Shown here: one piece after another, positions 5,629 through 9,433 of the stretch
Numbering within the stretch: the first letter of the stretch is position 1
Layout of the letters: the number at the start of each line of letters is the position of its first letter
NCBI GenBank assembly: GCA_022796315.1
Contig: JAAWIL010000069.1
Coordinates: 1 to 9,433 of the forward strand
DNA from: Oscillibacter sp.
Lineage (GTDB): Bacteria; Bacillota; Clostridia; Oscillospirales; Oscillospiraceae
DNA: 9,433 bases
Direction: 5' to 3'
The notes under the pieces: generated by a model
Database searches by the model: none
Told to the model about the DNA's origin: nothing
Seen by the model: only the letters and a program-made list of their open reading frames with translations
Made by a program: the position numbers and the translations under genes

Positions 5629-6690
5629 CTATACCGTAATGTGGGCCGTCAGGTAGATCTGATTCAGCCCGTGGGCCACGGCGAAGCTGAACTCCACCAG
5701 GCAGACCGCCGGGTCCTCCGGCAGGGCGGACACCGTCACGTCCCCATAGCTGTCAATGATCTCCGCCGCCAGCTTCCGCTCCAGCTCCACAATCACCTGG
5801 GACCGGATGGCCCCCCGGCCCCGCGCCGTGTTCTTGGCCCGGGCGAAGCGGCTCCGCAGGGCGGCCCGGATAGAGGGGATCACATCGTCTACGATCAAAA
5901 TCGTGGTCAATTCCCGCCAGGAGCCGTCCGCCGCCCCGCCGGTGGTGGTCCGGGTGGTGATGCCCCGCACCGGGGAGATCACGCCGCCCACGCGCTCCAA
6001 AGGCGTCACGCCGCCCCGCACCAGCAGATCCACCTCATTGTCCCCGTAGTCCTCCGTCAGGCCCCCCAGCCCCGTCAGGGCCGCGCCGTTTACGGGTACC
6101 GCCGGGTCCGTTCCCCCGGCCAGCACCCCCGCCAGAGCCGCCGCGCCAAAGACGCCGGGCAGAACCTCTCCCCCGCCGTCCAGCACGTCGGGCCCCACCA
6201 GCACCATGCGCTCGCTGTTGAGTCCCGCCGCGTGGGTCACCAGCTCCGCCGCCCCCTGGCCGTCTCCGCCCACCACGGCAATCCGCTCATGCCGCTGGGC
6301 CGAGGCGTCCTCCACGGCCTCCCGCAGAGCCTGGTGAATCTCCAATTCCCCGCTGTCGCACACCAGGATCTGGGCCTCCGTCCGTCCCAGGGCCTCAAAC
6401 GCCGCCGCGTAGTCCTCCCGGGCGCCGTCCTCAGCCACCCGGACCGCCGTCACTGTGGACGCCCCGTTGGCAAACAGCAGCCGCAGGATCGCGCACATCC
6501 CCGGCGCCGTGTCCTCGCCGAAGGCCGCAACCCCGGCGGCGTATCCCGTCAGGGTCGTCGTCTCTCCCACGGTTCCCCGGGCCGCCTTGGCCGCCACGCC
6601 CACGGTCCGGCTGCCCCGTCCGGCGGTAATCACCGCCGCGGTGTCGTAGGCCGAGTACACCCCCGGCCGCTCATGCCGTCTCTCACTCAT
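5629..6690 (-). CDS. Contractile tail sheath protein (XkdK-like, short form)
   Basis: The 353-residue product is the contractile sheath subunit. The N-terminus MSERRHERPGVYSAYDTAAV fits the sheath pattern of an early RPGVY segment that handshakes with neighbours. The C-terminal third (from about 285, GRGAIRSQVIVELERKLAAEII) with VCLVEFSFAVAHGLNQIYLTAHITV at the very end is diagnostic of the family. It is clearly shorter than PBSX XkdK or T4 gp18, which suggests that surface insertion domains are absent. The core domain and both linker ends are kept, so it should be functional. The start is ATG at 6690, overlapping the preceding gene by eight bases, with AGAGGAG about nine bases upstream. A 201-nt gap follows. 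Confidence 0.92.
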   Translation of the reverse strand: MSERRHERPGVYSAYDTAAVITAGRGSRTVGVAAKAARGTVGETTTLTGYAAGVAAFGEDTAPGMCAILRLLFANGASTVTAVRVAEDGAREDYAAAFEALGRTEAQILVCDSGELEIHQALREAVEDASAQRHERIAVVGGDGQGAAELVTHAAGLNSERMVLVGPDVLDGGGEVLPGVFGAAALAGVLAGGTDPAVPVNGAALTGLGGLTEDYGDNEVDLLVRGGVTPLERVGGVISPVRGITTRTTTGGAADGSWRELTTILIVDDVIPSIRAALRSRFARAKNTARGRGAIRSQVIVELERKLAAEIIDSYGDVTVSALPEDPAVCLVEFSFAVAHGLNQIYLTAHITV

Positions 6691-7180
6691 GCTTCACCGC
6701 TCCTCTCAAGATAAAGTCCAGGAACTCCGCTCCGTCCTCCCGGCTCTCCGCCGTGAACACCGCCTGGCAGCGCAGGGACCCCCGCCGCAGGAAGAGCCCC
6801 GTGGCCCGCTCCCAGGTCAGGGCCTCCCACCGCAGCTCCCCCGGCCGGACGCCCGGGGGCAGATCCCCCAGCAGCGCCTCCGACGCGGCCTCGCACCCCT
6901 GTTCGCACACCGCCGCCCGCTCCGCCCGCACGTCCACGGAGATCACGCCCTCCAGCTGCTTGCCGTAGCGCTCCCGCACCGCCCCGGTCTCCGGGTCGGC
7001 CCGCTCTCCCAGGTAGCTGCAAAACCCCAGGGGCCGTCCCTCGGCGGCTCCCACGGCCACTGTGGCCACCGCGCCGGGGTATGCCTTCGCCCGTTCCGCC
7101 GGGAAGGCCGGCAGGGCCGTCACCCCCGCCCGCGCCAGCGCCGCCGCCACGGCGTCCCGAACCTGTGTCAGTTCCTTCAT
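6683..7180 (-). CDS. Tail terminator/completion protein of the neck
   Basis: The 165-residue product lies between the head-closure protein and the sheath, the usual place for the tail completion or terminator protein (PBSX XkdI/J region, SPP1 gp17-like fold). The N-terminus MKELTQVRDAVAAALARAG is a helix followed by a short loop and VATVAVG strand. Then come GKQLEGVISVDVRAERAAVCEQGCEAASEAL (about 77-107) and a C-terminal strand pair ending in a FLDFILRGA-type segment. The alternation of strands with one long helix is what this small fold shows. The start is ATG at 7180, overlapping the upstream stop by ATGA. An ATG-type start 50 codons earlier is in the same frame but lies inside the upstream gene. 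The family is inferred mainly from position and size. Confidence 0.7.
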   Translation of the reverse strand: MKELTQVRDAVAAALARAGVTALPAFPAERAKAYPGAVATVAVGAAEGRPLGFCSYLGERADPETGAVRERYGKQLEGVISVDVRAERAAVCEQGCEAASEALLGDLPPGVRPGELRWEALTWERATGLFLRRGSLRCQAVFTAESREDGAEFLDFILRGAVKHE

Positions 7181-7494
7181 GCGCCCTCCCTCTCCGGTTC
7201 CAGCATCGCCCACCAGTGGTTCAGCTCCTCTCCCAGGCAGCAGGGCCGGCTGCTGCGCACCCGGAAGCGGAGTCCCCGCCACGCCACCGTGTCTCCCGGC
7301 GACAGAGCCTCCGCCCCCAGGTACTTCCACAGCCGCCGGTCGATCCAGCCCAGCTCCGTCACGGTCCCCGGCGCCGTCTCGCCCCGCTCTCTCACCGGCT
7401 GCAAGAAGGCCCTGGCCTCCGTCTCCCCCTCCGCCGTCCGCAGGGTGACCTCCTGCCCATACCGCGCTAAAATCCTCCGCATGGTGTCTCTCAT
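7177..7494 (-). CDS. Head closure / head-tail joining protein
   Basis: The 105-residue product is mostly beta-strand. Landmarks are TEARAFLQPVRERGETAPGT (about 25-44), an aromatic RRLWKYLGAEALSPGDTVAW segment, RGLRFRVRSSRPC and NHWWAMLEPE near the end. This strand order and the aromatic ending resemble small head-closure proteins (SPP1 gp16 or lambda gpFII type) that plug the connector after packaging. It overlaps both neighbours by four bases (ATGA at each junction). The start MRDTM at 7494 has only G-rich sequence upstream, so it is likely translated by coupling. No frameshift or odd codons are seen. The identification rests on position and pattern. Confidence 0.68.
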   Translation of the reverse strand: MRDTMRRILARYGQEVTLRTAEGETEARAFLQPVRERGETAPGTVTELGWIDRRLWKYLGAEALSPGDTVAWRGLRFRVRSSRPCCLGEELNHWWAMLEPEREGA

Positions 7495-7862
7495 CCCCGC
7501 ACCCCCCGGAAGCAGAAGCCCTCCATGGCCGTATAGGGGGCCATCAGTTCCTCCGCCGTCTCCCGGAGCTCCCCGGAGGGGGAACTCCCCGCCCCTCCGG
7601 TCCGCACGGAAACCTCTCCCACTGTAAAGGACTCCACCTGTCCACTGCCTCCCCGGCAGGCGCTGAAGTCCGCCGCCGCCGTCAGGGCCGCCGCGCAGAG
7701 GAGGGCCTCGCCGCAGTCCTCCGCCGTCACTCCCTGCCGCAGCCGGGCCTCCCAGCGCCGCCGGGCGGCGGGGCAGAGGCGGGCCAGCAGGGCCCGCTCC
7801 TCCTCTGCCGCGCCGGACACCGCCATGGCCAGCTCCAAGATCTCTTCGTCCACGGCGCTCAC
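7491..7862 (-). CDS. Head-tail connector adaptor, gp6-like
   Basis: The 123-residue product is helix-rich in its first 70 residues (MSAVDEEILELAMAVSGAAE, AARRRWEARLRQGVTAEDCG, ALLCAAALTAAADF), which is the helical bundle expected of the connector adaptor that follows the major capsid gene in many phages (HK97 gp6/SPP1 gp15 class). The tail is looser and ends FCFRGVRG. It starts with GTG at 7862, overlapping the capsid stop by four bases (GTGA), with no ATG nearby. The C-terminal half has a low-complexity SSPSGE stretch. The assignment is by gene order, size and helical content. Confidence 0.68.
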   Translation of the reverse strand: MSAVDEEILELAMAVSGAAEEERALLARLCPAARRRWEARLRQGVTAEDCGEALLCAAALTAAADFSACRGGSGQVESFTVGEVSVRTGGAGSSPSGELRETAEELMAPYTAMEGFCFRGVRG

Positions 7863-8893
7863 CCCAGGATCAGAACCTTGGACGCCTCCGGGAACAGCTT
7901 CGCAAAGCCGGAGACGGAGGTAATGGCGGCCCGCTCCAGCTGGCGGTCAATCAGCTTGTCGTACTCCACCGTGATCTCGCTGGCGCAGATCTGCTCCAGG
8001 GCGTAGTGCTTGTCCAGGCCGATCATCATGCCCTTCCCCAGGGCGCTGGTCCGCAGGAGCTTCGCTCCCAGGGGCGCGGTCAGGGTGCCGGTGCCCTGGA
8101 AGTTCAGTCCCGTCAGGGGGTTCTGGAACTCCGGCAGCTTCAGCATGGCCAGCATCATGTCCGGGCTCACCAGCATGGTATTCATGGAGTAGGGGTCAAA
8201 CTGGCTCCAGAAGTCCAGCAGCGCCCCGTAGCTGAGCGTCCCGGCCTGGCCGGAGATGGGGTCCTCGCCCACGCCGAAGATGTCCGCCGGGTTGTGGTTC
8301 CCGTCCCCGTCGCGGAGCACGCCGATGGCGTCCTCCAGGTGCATCCGGCCGATGTAGGCGCCGATCTGGCGCAGGGTGACGGAGAAGAGGTCCAGCCGCT
8401 GGAACCGGATGGCCTCATAGGGGGCCACCAGCAGTCTCCCCCGCTTATGGAGCCGCACCAGGTTCTCCTGGGTCCGGATCTGGGTCTCGGGGATCTCCGC
8501 CCCCTCCTCCACCCGGCGCAGCAGCTTTTCCTCCTCCGAGGGAAGGGAGGCGATGGAGCGGTAGTCCATTCCCTCGAACCGGGTCACCGTGGCGGTGATG
8601 TCCGGCAGGACGCTTCCCTCCTCCACGCCCTGGCGCACCACCCGGGAGACGAACTCCGGAAACAGCACCGCGGACTCCGAGGTGTGGAAGAATTTCTCCA
8701 CCCGGTCGCTGCCCGCGCCCTTGACGTGGATGTCAAAGCGCTTGAGCTGCCGCTGAAAGGCGTCCAGGCCCTCCAGAGGCGTGCCCCGGTAGCGCTCGCC
8801 GGGGTCCAGCTCCTCCAGAGTCTGGGTAAAGCTATGGCCGCTGCGGCCGTACATCCCCTTCTCCAGCTTCACGTTCTCAAACTGATATCCCAT
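7859..8893 (-). CDS. Major capsid protein (HK97-fold type)
   Basis: The 344-residue product fits a phage major capsid protein. Segments typical of the role are FFHTSESAVLFPEFVSRVVRQG (about 66-87), which resembles the P-domain helix region, a long central part with IRFQRLDLFSVTLRQIGAYIGRMHLEDAIGVL, and the C-terminal strand and helix ITVEYDKLIDRQLERAAITSVSGF. It has no protease or scaffold extension, and no long N-terminal delta domain is visible; it starts MGYQFENVKLEKGMYG. The start is ATG at 8893 with GGAGG upstream. The reading frame remains open for another 115 codons upstream, but that part is out-of-frame decoration-gene sequence. It follows the decoration-like gene after 17 bases. Confidence 0.88.
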   Translation of the reverse strand: MGYQFENVKLEKGMYGRSGHSFTQTLEELDPGERYRGTPLEGLDAFQRQLKRFDIHVKGAGSDRVEKFFHTSESAVLFPEFVSRVVRQGVEEGSVLPDITATVTRFEGMDYRSIASLPSEEEKLLRRVEEGAEIPETQIRTQENLVRLHKRGRLLVAPYEAIRFQRLDLFSVTLRQIGAYIGRMHLEDAIGVLRDGDGNHNPADIFGVGEDPISGQAGTLSYGALLDFWSQFDPYSMNTMLVSPDMMLAMLKLPEFQNPLTGLNFQGTGTLTAPLGAKLLRTSALGKGMMIGLDKHYALEQICASEITVEYDKLIDRQLERAAITSVSGFAKLFPEASKVLILG

Positions 8894-8910
8894 ATTCCCG
8901 TTCCTCCCTC

Positions 8911-9270
8911 TCAAAGTACAAATGTCACCGTCTTGGCGGCGGTGTCCACCTCCGCCACCAGGTACTCCCGTCCGCCGGCCGCGCCTTCCGCCGCCGTCAC
9001 GCCTCCCTGGCCGTCCGCCGTCAGGGCGCACCAGCCCGCCTTCGGCGCCGTCTCGCCGGAGTACGCCGCCGTCGCCATGCCCCCCAGGGCCACGGCGCAG
9101 GCCGCTCCGTCCCGGCCCACGGACAGCGCCACGCCGGCAAACCGCTCCCCGGCGCCGCAGCCGCTCACCGTACCGTCCCCGCTCACCTTCACCACCTGGC
9201 CCGCGCGGACCTCCTCGCAGGCAAAGGTGGCGGCCCACTGGCCGATTCCCTCATACGAATACGCTCTCAT
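8911..9270 (-). CDS. Small capsid decoration/stabilising protein (DUF2190-like)
   Basis: The 119-residue product is beta-rich and has the look of the small DUF2190-type or lambda gpD-like proteins that sit on the capsid surface. Visible pattern: EEVRAGQVVKVSGDGTVSG, then GVALSVGRDGAACAVALGGMATAAYSGE, then AGWCALTADGQGGVT and a last strand AKTVTFVL. Such genes directly precede the major capsid gene in many phages, as here. The start is ATG at 9270 with AAGGAGGAGTT just upstream, a strong SD. It is the first gene of the visible block. The alternating glycine and small residues favour a compact beta barrel. The exact family is uncertain. Confidence 0.72.
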   Translation of the reverse strand: MRAYSYEGIGQWAATFACEEVRAGQVVKVSGDGTVSGCGAGERFAGVALSVGRDGAACAVALGGMATAAYSGETAPKAGWCALTADGQGGVTAAEGAAGGREYLVAEVDTAAKTVTFVL

Positions 9271-9308
9271 AACTCCTCCTTACGCTCCTTCCGTCTTCCG
9301 CTCCCCCC
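9271..9308 (-). promoter_or_regulatory. Leader and SD of the first structural gene
   Basis: Two SD-like sites precede the first start codon: AAGGAGGAGTT directly before ATG 9270 and a second GGAAGGAGCG about 20 bases upstream. A weak promoter guess uses TAGTAT at 9325-9320 as a -10 element, but its -35 match is poor, so no promoter is claimed. The block may instead be read from an upstream promoter beyond the window. Confidence 0.5.
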
Positions 9309-9347
9309 AGGGCCTGTTCATACTATTTTTGATCTAGGGCCTGTTCA
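9309..9347. repeat. Direct duplication of the 12-base repeat end agggcctgttca
   Basis: The sequence agggcctgttca occurs at 9309-9320 and again, identical, at 9336-9347. The second copy forms the inner end of the 93-bp repeat. The 15 bases between them are AT-rich. Such a doubling could be an element boundary with a duplicated end or a remnant of a second, deleted copy. Confidence 0.65.
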
Positions 9348-9428
9348 CATAAGCCCAAACGCGCGTCTTTTTGGCCAATTTTACCGGCTGCTGCGTTAAA
9401 AATTTTTGACGTGCGTCAGCACGCCTGC
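9336..9428 (-). repeat. Structured dispersed-type repeat, right copy (inverted)
   Basis: Its reverse complement aligns over 93 bases with 1-93. The hairpin 9410-9414/9419-9423 (stem cgtgc/gcacg on the plus strand) encloses gtca, i.e. tgac on the other strand, as in the left copy. Compared with the left copy, two stem pairs differ (A-T to G-C and C-G to G-C) and both sides changed together. The ctgcgttaaaaat block is at 9391-9403. A second, weaker stem with G-T pairs may form around 9374-9388. No gene lies in this stretch. Confidence 0.7.
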
Positions 9429-9433
9429 AAATT

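Noticed and set aside
5641..6714. Plus-strand open frame of 357 residues opposite the sheath gene
   Set aside because: Antisense of a clear sheath protein; no meaningful protein signal.
8006..9337. Plus-strand open frame of 443 residues opposite the capsid genes
   Set aside because: Antisense of major capsid and decoration genes; no SD and shadow-type composition.
1..9433. CRISPR array, tRNA, rRNA, integrase or transposase
   Set aside because: No regular spaced repeats, no tRNA-like cloverleaf and no protein with recombinase motifs was seen; the two edge repeats are too few and too diverged for CRISPR.

Overview
The window is a tightly packed, GC-rich block of phage structural genes, all on the minus strand and read from right (about 9270) to left (170). 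Codon use is strongly G/C-ending, genes overlap by ATGA/GTGA/TGATG junctions, and Shine-Dalgarno sites are of the AGGAGG type. The protein families resemble the PBSX-like (Xkd) structural set of Firmicutes. Together these suggest a prophage or prophage-derived element in a GC-rich Clostridia host, most likely an Oscillospiraceae relative (Flavonifractor/Lawsonibacter/Oscillibacter type). The host assignment is an inference from composition and protein style, not from a marker gene.

Layout in transcription order. Head module: a small capsid decoration-like protein (9270-8911) and an HK97-fold-type major capsid protein (8893-7859). Neck: three small connector/completion proteins (7862-7491, 7494-7177, 7180-6683). 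Contractile tail: a short sheath protein (6690-5629), a 200-nt hairpin-rich gap, the tail tube (5427-5038), an XkdN-like tail assembly chaperone (5041-4733), and an unusual 186-residue low-complexity protein (4730-4170) in the slot where a tape measure gene is expected. Baseplate: a LysM protein (4115-3537), the XkdQ/gpD-like hub (3540-2593), a gpV/gp45-like spike (2587-2183), a gp25-like DUF2634 protein (2183-1836), baseplate protein J (1811-753) and a YmfQ-like protein (748-170). A strong hairpin terminator (about 122-157) lies just past the last gene.

The genes make a coherent set for a capsid joined to a contractile tail. No tape measure protein is visible, and no tail fibre or receptor-binding protein, holin, endolysin, portal, terminase or prohead protease gene lies in the window. 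The terminator right after the YmfQ-like gene suggests that fibre and lysis genes, if present, are in another transcription unit.

Both window ends carry a 93-bp copy of one structured repeat in opposite orientations (1-93 and 9336-9428). The copies share a 5-bp hairpin stem whose two differing pairs are compensated, which points to selection on the structure. The most interesting points are the missing tape measure with a short disordered protein in its place, the structured insertion between sheath and tube genes, and the covarying repeats flanking the module.
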